From the NCBI GenBank assembly GCA_041649895.1, contig JBAZMG010000003.1, positions 1-29,300 of the forward strand: 29,300 nt of DNA, written 5' to 3'. The position numbers and the translations under genes are program-made. The stretch comes from STD1-204 sp041649895 (GTDB lineage Bacteria; Patescibacteriota; Minisyncoccia; Minisyncoccales; Minisyncoccaceae). Below, one piece after another: positions 7,494 through 15,165 of this stretch. The notes beneath the pieces were generated by a model. The model was not told where the DNA came from and ran no database searches. It worked only from the letters and a program-made list of their open reading frames with translations. The stretch's first letter is position 1. Each line of letters starts with the position of its first letter.

Positions 7494-9356
7494 ATGGAAC
7501 TTAACACCACTAACAAAGGAATAACTTTTTTTGGGAGGACCACTTTTAGGGGAGAACAAAAAAGGTTTGGCATTAAACCGGACGACAAACGCAGGCACGT
7601 ATATATCATCGGTAAAACCGGTATGGGAAAGACCGAGCTTTTGAAAAATATGATCGTGCAAGATATCGCGCGCGGAAACGGAGTCGGCTTTGTAGATCCG
7701 CACGGCGAGGCGATCGAAGAGATTTTGGATTTTATTCCAAAAGAAAGAATAGAGGATGTTGTCTATTTCAATCCCGCGGATATGGAAAATCCGATCGCTT
7801 TTAATATTATGGAGGATGTGGATCCGAGCTATAGGCATTTGGTGGCCGGCGGAATGATGGGTGTGTTTAAAAAGATTTGGCCGGATGTCTGGTCTTCCAG
7901 AATGGAATATATTTTGAATAACACCATTTTGGCGCTGTTGGAGGTACCCGGTTCAACGCTTTTGGGAATAAACCGATTGTTGTCCGATCCGGAATACAGG
8001 GAGAATATCGTTTCTCAGCTTCAGGACCCGGTGGTTAAAGCTTTTTGGACAAAAGAGTTCGCCCGCTATACGCAGAGGTATGAAGTGGAGGCAACCGCGG
8101 CCATTCAAAACAAAATCGGCCAGTTTATTTCCGCCCCGTTGATCAGAAACATCATTGGACAGACAAAATCCACGATAGATATGCGCAAGATTATGGATGA
8201 GCGAAAAATATTGGTAATGAACCTGAGTAAGGGCCGCATCGGTGAGGATTCTTCAAGGCTCTTGGGTGCGCTTCTGATCACAAAATTGCAATTGGCCGCG
8301 ATGTCCCGAGTTGACACGCCCGAAAGCCAAAGGGCGGATTTTGTTCTATATATCGATGAATTTCAAAACTTTTCCACGGAATCTTTCGCGACTATATTGT
8401 CCGAGGCGAGAAAGTATAGACTATCTTTGATCTTGGCTCATCAATATATAGCGCAAATGGAAGAAACCGTCAGTGACGCCGTATTCGGCAACGTAGGCAC
8501 AATGATCGTGTTCCGGGTGGGCGCGGATGATGCCGAATTTTTGGAAAGAGAATTTTCTCCCGAATTTTATGTGCAAGATCTGGTCAATTTACCGAAGCAG
8601 AATATTTACGTGAAATTGATGATCGATGGGATGACCTCGCGGCCATTTTCCGCGGAAACATTGCCGCCCGTAGAACATCTGCCAAAATCATTCCGCGACG
8701 ATATTATTGAGTTTTCAAGGAAAAAATACGGAGTACCCAAGGCTGTTGTTGAAAAGATTATCGCGGACGATACCGAGAGCGGGTCAAGCGCCACTCCTTC
8801 GTTCGCGCCAAGGCAATCGGTTGAGTTGTTTGACGCCGAGTGCACCAATTGCCAAAAGAAAATGAAAGTTCCATTTAAGCCCGACAATAAACGGCCCATT
8901 TATTGCAAAACTTGTTTGAATTCGAAAAAAACAGAGCCGGGCAAGCCGGAACCAAGCAGATCCGAACCAAACCAGAGCGTAAAAAGGCCGGAGCCATCCG
9001 CGATTAGGAAACCGGAATTTGTGCGACCGGAACCGACTTCAGTTCAAAGAAAACCGGAACCGAAAGAAATAGAACAAGAGCCAAAAACAAATTTTGAAAA
9101 TATTCCGGGAATTAGTTTGGAAAAGACCTCAAAAGAATTCGTTCCGCAAGAAAAAAGGGCGAGAAAAGAATTTGTCGCGGAAAAACCGAAGCAGACCAAC
9201 AAAGAAAAGCCCAAAAAGGATGTTGATTTCATCGGACTTAAAGATATTTTAAAGGAGGCGCGAAAGCACGCTTCACAAAAAGAAATTGTTGATAAATATG
9301 ATGAAACGGAAAAGCAGGGGATAATCAATCCCGGCGAAAAAATCACATTTGATTAA
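7494..9356 (+). CDS. VirD4/TraG-like ATPase with CxxC-x17-CxxC zinc ribbon
   Basis: A 620-residue P-loop ATPase. The Walker A motif GKTGMGKT is at residues 40-47, followed by GFVDPHGEAIEEIL typical of type IV secretion and conjugation coupling proteins. Walker B is near 285-290 (VLYIDEFQNFS), followed by ILSEARKYRLSLILAHQY, the TraG/TraD recognition-type region. C450xxC453 and C471xxC474 are separated by exactly 17 residues, a small zinc ribbon. A proline/glutamate-rich linker (about 480-570) leads to a charged helical C-terminus (DFIGLKDILKEARKHAS). No N-terminal membrane segment is present, so the upstream membrane protein may anchor it. The family moves DNA or protein through a membrane channel; no relaxase or VirB-type gene is in the window, so the substrate is unknown. 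It is not FtsK, which is larger and has a gamma domain. Confidence 0.85.
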   Translation: MELNTTNKGITFFGRTTFRGEQKRFGIKPDDKRRHVYIIGKTGMGKTELLKNMIVQDIARGNGVGFVDPHGEAIEEILDFIPKERIEDVVYFNPADMENPIAFNIMEDVDPSYRHLVAGGMMGVFKKIWPDVWSSRMEYILNNTILALLEVPGSTLLGINRLLSDPEYRENIVSQLQDPVVKAFWTKEFARYTQRYEVEATAAIQNKIGQFISAPLIRNIIGQTKSTIDMRKIMDERKILVMNLSKGRIGEDSSRLLGALLITKLQLAAMSRVDTPESQRADFVLYIDEFQNFSTESFATILSEARKYRLSLILAHQYIAQMEETVSDAVFGNVGTMIVFRVGADDAEFLEREFSPEFYVQDLVNLPKQNIYVKLMIDGMTSRPFSAETLPPVEHLPKSFRDDIIEFSRKKYGVPKAVVEKIIADDTESGSSATPSFAPRQSVELFDAECTNCQKKMKVPFKPDNKRPIYCKTCLNSKKTEPGKPEPSRSEPNQSVKRPEPSAIRKPEFVRPEPTSVQRKPEPKEIEQEPKTNFENIPGISLEKTSKEFVPQEKRARKEFVAEKPKQTNKEKPKKDVDFIGLKDILKEARKHASQKEIVDKYDETEKQGIINPGEKITFD

Positions 9357-9374
9357 ATTAGAACGCAAAACAAG

Positions 9375-9405
9375 AAACCACCCTCTCGGGCGGTTTTGTT
9401 TTTTT
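9375..9405 (+). terminator. Rho-independent terminator after the VirD4-like gene
   Basis: AAACCACCC (9375-9383) pairs with GGGCGGTTT (9388-9396) with one mismatch and a TCTC loop, followed by TGTTTTTTT. It separates the ATPase operon from the pilin array. Confidence 0.8.
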
Positions 9406-9422
9406 ATATAATTTGTTATAAT
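9396..9422 (+). promoter_or_regulatory. Extended -10 promoter of the pilin-LamG array
   Basis: TGTTATAAT (9414-9422) is an extended -10 element; a TTGTTT at 9396-9401 could be a weak -35. The start codon at 9430 is only seven bases after the -10, so the transcript is probably leaderless or nearly so. Confidence 0.65.
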
Positions 9423-9429
9423 CAATTCA

Positions 9430-10362
9430 ATGAAGAGAAACTTATTTCATAGGGCTTTTACATTAATAGAGCTATTGGTCGTGATAGCGATTATTGGTAT
9501 TCTTTCCGCTTTGATCATTATAGGAATGAGTAGTTCAACGGATAAAGCAACAATTGCCAAGGCGCAGGTATTTTCTAATTCTCTAAAAAATTCAATAATG
9601 TCGGACTTAACATCTGAGTGGAGACTGGATGACACTACCGGAACTTCTGCCGTAGATTCTTGGGGCGGAGGAAACAACGGTCTTCTTCAAAATTTTTCCG
9701 ATACCAATCAAGGAGTGGGAGATTCAACAAATTCCGGGTGGATGAGTCAAAGTAATTGTATTTCCAAGACTTGTTTAAAATTTGATTTAGATGACCGTAT
9801 ATTTATTGGGGACAATGTTTTAGCTATTGGAGACAAGAGTTTTACATGGGAGTTTTGGGGAAAGACTACCACCGATGACGCCACGGAACACACCGTCTTT
9901 AGAAAAAGGACAACCGTTCCAATTACAAATTGGGTAGGGAATTTTAATTTTCCCAACGGAACAACCGATAAAGCCCTTATTTATCTTAAAAATTCTCTTT
10001 ACAGATATAGCGCTACAAATATTAATAATGGAAAATGGCATCATGTTGTGGGTGTTTGCGACAAAAACAAGGCAGCGGCTCCTGATATTTACTTGGATGG
10101 AAAAATAGATAACGGAGCAGCGGCTACCGCTGATGGAACTTGTGCTACCCTTGAGAATATTTCAGGTGGTAGTCTGTATTTGGGAATAAATTCAGTCGCA
10201 ATCTTAGACGAATTAAGGGCCTATAACGCCGCCATACCAACATCTCAAATTCAACAAAACTATTACGTGGGGCTAAATAAACTATATGCCAAACAAAATA
10301 TTGATAACGCTGAATATCAACAACGACTAGCTGATTTAACATCAAGTTATGCAAAAGATTAA
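9430..10362 (+). CDS. Pilin-like protein with LamG-like domain, array member 1
   Basis: A 310-residue protein. A basic leader (MKRNLFHRA) precedes the prepilin motif FTLIELLVVIAIIGILSA, with cleavage expected between A9 and F10 and the usual glutamate at mature position 5. The hydrophobic helix continues into DKATIAKAQVFSNSLKNS. From about residue 62 (SEWRLDDTTGT, DSWGGGNNG) the protein looks like a LamG/concanavalin-type beta-sandwich, including WHHVVGVCDKNK and IYLDGKID. The cysteine pair CISKTC lies near residue 108. The C-terminal tail QIQQNYYVGLNKLYAKQNI is shared by the array. The protein would be exported, cleaved by a prepilin peptidase and displayed on a type IV pilus-like fibre, perhaps binding glycans; the ligand is unknown. 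Its last 14 bases overlap member 2. Confidence 0.85.
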   Translation: MKRNLFHRAFTLIELLVVIAIIGILSALIIIGMSSSTDKATIAKAQVFSNSLKNSIMSDLTSEWRLDDTTGTSAVDSWGGGNNGLLQNFSDTNQGVGDSTNSGWMSQSNCISKTCLKFDLDDRIFIGDNVLAIGDKSFTWEFWGKTTTDDATEHTVFRKRTTVPITNWVGNFNFPNGTTDKALIYLKNSLYRYSATNINNGKWHHVVGVCDKNKAAAPDIYLDGKIDNGAAATADGTCATLENISGGSLYLGINSVAILDELRAYNAAIPTSQIQQNYYVGLNKLYAKQNIDNAEYQQRLADLTSSYAKD

Positions 10363-11281
10363 AATTAAAGCATTCACCTTAATAGAATTACTTGTTGTCA
10401 TCGCGATAATAGGAATATTATCGGCTTTGATCGTTGTTGGGATGAGTTCAACGACGCAGAAAGCCACGATCGCAAAAGCACAGGTATTTTCTAATTCCTT
10501 GCGCAATTCATTGATGGATAATTTAGTTTCCGAATGGAAGCTGGATGGCAATACCAACGACACTTGGGCGGCTTTATTTGCAAACAATGGGATCTGGTCG
10601 GGGCCGACCGCTCCGAATACAGTCGCTACCTACGGAACAACATCCGAATGCGTTTCCGGACAATGTATGGATTTTGACGGAGTGGATGACATAATTGATT
10701 GTGGCAACAACATTTCGCTAAGTATGGGAACAAAAGATCACACTGTATCTATTTGGGCGAAATTTGATAGTGCAATAGCAACGGGCGATGGAAATGCATT
10801 ATTTAGGACTTCAGGTACGCAACTTGCAACATATGGAGGATATTTAATTTGGAGATATCCAAGTACAAGTAGGTTGCGGATATGGTTTAGCGATGGAACA
10901 TCTAATATTGATAATTTTTTATCCGCAACGGGCACTCTAGTTGCTAATACCTGGTACAATATAGTCGTAACTTTTGATAGGGATAGCGTTATACGTGCTT
11001 ACATCAATGGGCAAGTGCAACCAGAGACATTAAATATAGTTGCCTTGTTGGGAAATATACAGAATCAGAGTCCATTGACGATTGGTGCCTATGCTTCCAC
11101 TTATGGGCGCCATGATGGTAAGCTTGATGAAGCGAGATTATTCCACGCGATAACGACACTATCCCAAATTCACGAACAATATTATGCTGGACTAAATAGG
11201 CTTTTGGCGAACAGGGGAGTAGAAATAGCTGAATATCAGCAAAGAATCGCGGAATTAAAATCGAATTATGCAAAAGATTAA
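10349..11281 (+). CDS. Pilin-like protein with LamG-like domain, array member 2
   Basis: 310 residues. The leader is MQKIKIKA with F9 as first mature residue. The ATG lies inside the last codons of member 1 (14-bp overlap, the TATGCAAAAGATTAA junction), so translation is probably coupled. The variable middle contains CVSGQC near residue 102, MDFDGVDDIIDCG, and the LamG-type strand WYNIVVTFDRDSVIRAYING. The tail is the most diverged in the first cluster (LSQIHEQYYAGLNRLLANRG), although it still ends in EYQQRIAELKSNYAKD. The 5' end is identical over about 50 bases to members 3 and 4, which points to recent tandem duplication. Confidence 0.85.
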   Translation: MQKIKIKAFTLIELLVVIAIIGILSALIVVGMSSTTQKATIAKAQVFSNSLRNSLMDNLVSEWKLDGNTNDTWAALFANNGIWSGPTAPNTVATYGTTSECVSGQCMDFDGVDDIIDCGNNISLSMGTKDHTVSIWAKFDSAIATGDGNALFRTSGTQLATYGGYLIWRYPSTSRLRIWFSDGTSNIDNFLSATGTLVANTWYNIVVTFDRDSVIRAYINGQVQPETLNIVALLGNIQNQSPLTIGAYASTYGRHDGKLDEARLFHAITTLSQIHEQYYAGLNRLLANRGVEIAEYQQRIAELKSNYAKD

Positions 11282-12167
11282 AATTAAAGCATTCACCTTA
11301 ATAGAATTACTTGTTGTCATTGTAATCATCGGTATTTTGTCCGCTTTGATTATTATTGGAATGAGCTCAACAACACAGAAAGCCACAATCGCCAAAGCGC
11401 AAGTGTTTTCCAACTCTCTGCGCAATTCTTTAATGGATGATTTAGTTTCTGATTGGAAACTCGATGGCAATACTAATGATTCGTGGGGAAGTGTAAATGG
11501 AACAAACAACGGGGCAACCTTAACATCCGATTGTATTTCCGGACAATGTTATAGCTTTAACGGCGCGGCAGGGGCTCCGCAATATGTAGACTTAACAACC
11601 AGTACTTCATTGGACACATCAAGTAAAACAATAGGGGTTTGGTTTAATTCAGTAAATGGCGGAGAGGCTCACAAAACAATAGTTGGTAGGGCTCATTATA
11701 ATGGTCCAAACGACTCGGAGGGATATGATTTGTGGTTGAATAGCGCCAATGTTATATATGCCACTGTTGGTGATGGCACCGCAAATTTTATAAACGCAAG
11801 CCAAGGTAGTGTAGTTGTTCCGGGTAAATGGTTTTACGCAATTATGACACATAATGCCAGCGCTACAACTAATAATTTGAAATTGTACATTAATGGAATT
11901 ATGTATGACCAAAAAAGTGTAACCGGGTATACTCCTTTTTTGCATGCAACAGCACTAGGAAGGCAGTCGAGTTATGATTATTATTATTTTTTAGGAAAAA
12001 TAGACGAAGTTCGATATTATGACGCCGCTATACCTATATCTCAAATCCAACAAAACTATTACGTGGGGCTAAATAAATTATATGCCAAACAAAATATTGA
12101 TAACGCTGAATATCAACAACGAATTGCTTCGCTTCGCCAAAGCGTTGGCGTCGGCGAGCCGAATTAA
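11268..12167 (+). CDS. Pilin-like protein with LamG-like domain, array member 3, altered C-terminus
   Basis: 299 residues, starting in a 14-bp overlap with member 2 and with the same leader. The middle carries CISGQC near residue 88, a region rich in small polar residues and the LamG-like strand KWFYAIMTHNASATTNNLKLYINGIM, cut here to KWFYAIMTHN. Its tail codons from QIQQNYYVGLNKLYAKQNI on are almost the same as those of member 1 at the DNA level. A 32-bp GC-rich palindromic insert (12128-12159) shifts the frame, so the usual ending ELTSSYAKD is replaced by SLRQSVGVGEPN and the stop comes 9 bp before member 4 instead of overlapping it. The protein is otherwise intact and may be functional. 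Confidence 0.82.
   Translation: MQKIKIKAFTLIELLVVIVIIGILSALIIIGMSSTTQKATIAKAQVFSNSLRNSLMDDLVSDWKLDGNTNDSWGSVNGTNNGATLTSDCISGQCYSFNGAAGAPQYVDLTTSTSLDTSSKTIGVWFNSVNGGEAHKTIVGRAHYNGPNDSEGYDLWLNSANVIYATVGDGTANFINASQGSVVVPGKWFYAIMTHNASATTNNLKLYINGIMYDQKSVTGYTPFLHATALGRQSSYDYYYFLGKIDEVRYYDAAIPISQIQQNYYVGLNKLYAKQNIDNAEYQQRIASLRQSVGVGEPN
12128..12159. repeat. GC-rich palindromic insert within pilin member 3
   Basis: A 32-bp segment with core CGCCAA-AGCG-TTGGCG, absent at the matching place in members 1 and 2. Removing it restores the family C-terminus and the 14-bp overlap with the next gene. It resembles in base composition and in CTTCGC/GGCGAG ends the elements at 15091 and 24288. Confidence 0.65.
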
Positions 12168-12176
12168 CATCAAGTT

Positions 12177-13094
12177 ATGCAAAAGATTAAAATTAAAGCA
12201 TTCACCTTAATAGAATTACTTGTTGTTATCGCGATAATAGGAATATTGTCCGCTTTGATTATTATTGGAATGAGCTCAACGACGCAGAAAGCCACAATTG
12301 CTAAAGCACAAGTTTTTTCCAATTCTCTGCGTAATTCTTTAATGAATAATATTGTTGCTCAATATTCTTTTGACGATATCGATGCTTCGGATTACGATCC
12401 AACTACAAAAGTAATGAATAACGATGTGGGAAATGTTCCCGATTCTTGGTTAGATAATGAGGGGAGGGCATTCAACGGTCCAATAGTGAAAGACGTTGCT
12501 GATTGTATTTCGGGAAAATGTCTATCCTTTGATGGCAGCAATGATTATGTTGATTGCGGAGCCGGAACAAGTCTAAATTTAACTGACAATATTACTATTT
12601 CAGCATGGATAAAATTTGCTGATGGTCTCAATCAAGACATCATTGGTAAGGGCTCGGGTTCTATTGGAGCCAGAACGTTTCTTTTTTGGAAACAATCCAA
12701 TAATATATTAACCTTCCAGTGGACTGACGATAATTTACTTCCCGCGTCTGCGGTTTCGACGCCGGCAATTGATAATAGGTGGCATAATGTTGTCGTGAAA
12801 TTCTCCGCAGGTTCGGTTGTTTTGTATGTTGACGCTCTTTCGAGCGGAACAGGTTCTGGAGATACAACAATTCAGGGCTCTGCACAAACGTTTATTGGTA
12901 ATTCACATTGGGGATCTTATCCCCCGAGCGGATTGATGGACGAGGTTCGTATATTCAACGCCGCTATGCCAGCATCTCAAATCCAACAAACCTATTTTGC
13001 CGGATTAAACAAGCTTTTCACCAAACAAAGCGTCAATGAAGATGAATACCAACAACGACTATCCGAATTATCAAACAATTACGTTAAGCAATAA
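12177..13094 (+). CDS. Pilin-like protein with LamG-like domain, array member 4
   Basis: 305 residues with leader MQKIKIKA. The segment after the helix differs from its neighbours: VAQYSFDDIDASDYDPTTK in place of SEWKLDG. This is followed by CISGKC near residue 113 and LSFDGSNDYVDCGAGTSL. The LamG-like strands ITISAWIKFADG and RWHNVVVKFSAGSVVLYVD are clear. The tail is QIQQTYFAGLNKLFTKQSV. It starts 9 bp after the member 3 stop, a consequence of the insertion in that gene. The stop is followed by a 54-bp gap containing a small hairpin (GCGGA/TCCGC, 13109-13124) and AT-rich simple sequence before member 5. Confidence 0.84.
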   Translation: MQKIKIKAFTLIELLVVIAIIGILSALIIIGMSSTTQKATIAKAQVFSNSLRNSLMNNIVAQYSFDDIDASDYDPTTKVMNNDVGNVPDSWLDNEGRAFNGPIVKDVADCISGKCLSFDGSNDYVDCGAGTSLNLTDNITISAWIKFADGLNQDIIGKGSGSIGARTFLFWKQSNNILTFQWTDDNLLPASAVSTPAIDNRWHNVVVKFSAGSVVLYVDALSSGTGSGDTTIQGSAQTFIGNSHWGSYPPSGLMDEVRIFNAAMPASQIQQTYFAGLNKLFTKQSVNEDEYQQRLSELSNNYVKQ

Positions 13095-13148
13095 TATATC
13101 CTAATGTAGCGGAGATCAATCCGCCACCAAATTCTTTATTCTTAATTC

Positions 13149-14120
13149 ATGATTCTTAATTCTTCAAAATTCAACAACTTGAACAAACTTAACCGCGCAT
13201 CTCGTGGTAATTTTGCCTTTACTCTGATTGAATTACTTGTTGTAATAGCGATTATTGGAATACTGTCGGCTCTTATTGTTGTGGGGATGAGTTCAACGAC
13301 GCAGAAAGCCACAATTGCTAAAGCGCAGGTGTTTTCTAATTCCCTCCGAAATTCATTAATGGGCAATTTAGTTTCCGAGTGGAAATTTGATGGAGTGACC
13401 GCGGACGGAAGTGTTGCTACCGCAAACGATGTTTTAGATACATGGAGTAATATTAATAATGGAGATGTTTTATTGCCAAGTGCGCACCAGCCGATTGTTA
13501 AAATTGGTTCTAATTGTGTTAGCGGTTCTTGCTTGCAAGTCGATGGAAGCGATGCCTATGTTAATTGTGGGAATAATCAGGTTTTTGATATGACTTCTGT
13601 ATTAACATTAAGCGCGTGGGTTAAGATGACAGAGGATATCGTGGCATTGAGGGTGTTTTTAGGGAAAGGGTGGACAACCCCAAACAGAAGCTATTATATG
13701 GGAGTAATTAATAATACGGCTCAGTTTACAATAAGGGCAACGGGTGATGCTATGCAAACAGATGTTTATTCTACTATCTCGCTACAAAAAAATAATTGGT
13801 ATTATATTGTAGGAACTGCGGATGGAGGAAAAATGAAATTGTATATAAACGGGTCTTTTAATGTAGAAGGAAATCATACCGGTGGCATTCAGATATCAAA
13901 TAAGTCGATTTCAATAGGGAGACTGGCCGTTGATAGTGCCAGTTATGAATTTATAGGCCTAATAGATGATGTCCGAATATACAACGCCGCAATTCCAATT
14001 TCTCAAATTCAACAAACCTACTTTGCCGGCCTGAACAAGTTATTTGCTAAGGATCAAATAAATATAGGCGAATATCAACAGCGGCTATCCGGATTATCAA
14101 ATAATTACGCCAAAAACTAA
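13149..14120 (+). CDS. Pilin-like protein with LamG-like domain, array member 5
   Basis: 323 residues from ATG 13149, giving a 23-residue leader, longer than the 7-10 of its relatives. This ATG lies in a simple TTCTTAATTC repeat, and an in-frame TTG at 13179 would give a more usual leader, so the start is uncertain. The prepilin motif is preceded by GNFA. CVSGSC is near residue 120, followed by LQVDGSDAYVNCGNN. LamG-like strands include LTLSAWVKMTEDI and WYYIVGTADGGKMKLYING. The tail is QIQQTYFAGLNKLFAKDQI. The stop codon TAA supplies the first bases of a palindrome (14119-14147). Confidence 0.83.
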   Translation: MILNSSKFNNLNKLNRASRGNFAFTLIELLVVIAIIGILSALIVVGMSSTTQKATIAKAQVFSNSLRNSLMGNLVSEWKFDGVTADGSVATANDVLDTWSNINNGDVLLPSAHQPIVKIGSNCVSGSCLQVDGSDAYVNCGNNQVFDMTSVLTLSAWVKMTEDIVALRVFLGKGWTTPNRSYYMGVINNTAQFTIRATGDAMQTDVYSTISLQKNNWYYIVGTADGGKMKLYINGSFNVEGNHTGGIQISNKSISIGRLAVDSASYEFIGLIDDVRIYNAAIPISQIQQTYFAGLNKLFAKDQINIGEYQQRLSGLSNNYAKN

Positions 14121-14147
14121 TGTTTAGGTGCTAAGCTCCTAAACATT
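14119..14147. repeat. AATGTTT palindrome, copy 1 (between pilins 5 and 6)
   Basis: AATGTTTAGG (14119-14128) pairs with CCTAAACATT (14138-14147), with GC/GC pairs continuing after one mismatch. It starts on the stop codon of member 5 and ends 7 bp before the ATG of member 6. No T-run follows, so it is not a typical terminator here. Confidence 0.85.
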
Positions 14148-14154
14148 GAAAACG

Positions 14155-15090
14155 ATGAACAAAATTAATAAATCAAAACTAGCCTTCACATTAATTGAGC
14201 TATTGGTCGTGATAGCGATTATTGGTATTCTTTCCGCTTTGATTGTTGTGGGGATGAGCTCAACAACACAGAAGGCAACGATTGCCAAAGCTCAGGTTTT
14301 TTCCAATTCTTTACGCAATTCATTAATGGATAATTTAATCTCTGAATGGAAAATGGATGATGGTTCGGGAGCGGTGGTGGCTGATTCCTGGGGCGGGGGA
14401 AATACTGGGAGTATTTCTGGTTTTACGGATACGACAGCTGGATATGGAGATACCCACAATTACGGATGGATGAGCAGTACCAACTGCGTATCGGGAACGT
14501 GTCTTAAGTTTGATGGAGCAAATAATTATATTGGATGTGGGAGTGGAACAAATCTTCAATTCGGAACAGGGGATTTTACAATATCTTTTTGGAGAAAGAG
14601 ACTTAATGCGTATAGAAATTATAATGGATATGTGGCCAGCTCTGCCGCTGCCGCCGCGTATGCTGGTTTTTTTGAGTCGGTAAGTGGTGAAACTTTCGAA
14701 ATGGGAAACGCGGGCGTTTTTCAATCTTTTTCGTTGACCAACTTACGAACAGGTTCTAAAATAAATTCATTTCAACATATAGTAATTATGATCGATAGAG
14801 ACGGTAAGCTGGATAGTTATTTAGATGGAATTAAGAAAGATTCTATAACAATCACTCTTAGTACAAGTTTATCTGTTGGATTTTCGACATTACATATTGG
14901 TCATTTTTGGGCCGGGAATTCGGACGGAATAATCGACGATGTGCAGATATTCAAGGCTGTAATCCCCGCTTCCCAAATACAACAAAACTATTTTGCGGGC
15001 ATTAACAAACTCTTTACCAAAAATCAGATTAATAACTACGAATACAGTGAACGATTAGCCGAATTAGCGAATAATTATGCTAAAGAATAA
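14155..15090 (+). CDS. Pilin-like protein with LamG-like domain, array member 6
   Basis: 311 residues. ATG 14155 is preferred over an upstream TTG at 14146 that lies within the palindrome; it gives the leader MNKINKSKLA, identical to member 7. The segment after the helix reads SEWKMDDGSGAVVADSWGGG, close to members 1 and 9. CVSGTC is near residue 110, followed by LKFDGANNYIGCGSGTNL. LamG-like strands FTISFWRKR and FQHIVIMIDRDGKLDSYLDG are present. The tail is QIQQNYFAGINKLFTKNQI. The gene is followed by a GC-rich palindromic element and then an AATGTTT palindrome before member 7. Confidence 0.85.
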   Translation: MNKINKSKLAFTLIELLVVIAIIGILSALIVVGMSSTTQKATIAKAQVFSNSLRNSLMDNLISEWKMDDGSGAVVADSWGGGNTGSISGFTDTTAGYGDTHNYGWMSSTNCVSGTCLKFDGANNYIGCGSGTNLQFGTGDFTISFWRKRLNAYRNYNGYVASSAAAAAYAGFFESVSGETFEMGNAGVFQSFSLTNLRTGSKINSFQHIVIMIDRDGKLDSYLDGIKKDSITITLSTSLSVGFSTLHIGHFWAGNSDGIIDDVQIFKAVIPASQIQQNYFAGINKLFTKNQINNYEYSERLAELANNYAKE

Positions 15091-15127
15091 CCCTCCTTCG
15101 CTCCTGCGGAGTTACGGCGAGGCAAGG
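15091..15127. repeat. GC-rich palindromic element between pilins 6 and 7
   Basis: CCTTCGCTCC and GGAGTTACGGCGAGG flank a TGC loop and can pair with mismatches. The TACGGCGAGG end matches TACGGCGAAG in the element at the start of lepA (24288-24338), so both probably belong to one dispersed family. Confidence 0.6.
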
Positions 15128-15128
15128 T

Positions 15129-15157
15129 AATGTTTGGGGACACACTCCCCAAACATT
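15129..15157. repeat. AATGTTT palindrome, copy 2 (between pilins 6 and 7)
   Basis: AATGTTTGGGGA (15129-15140) pairs perfectly with TCCCCAAACATT (15146-15157), loop CACAC. The inner stem is GGGG/CCCC here versus AGG/CCT in copy 1, a compensated change. The ATG of member 7 is 9 bp downstream. Confidence 0.87.
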
Positions 15158-15165
15158 GGAAAACG

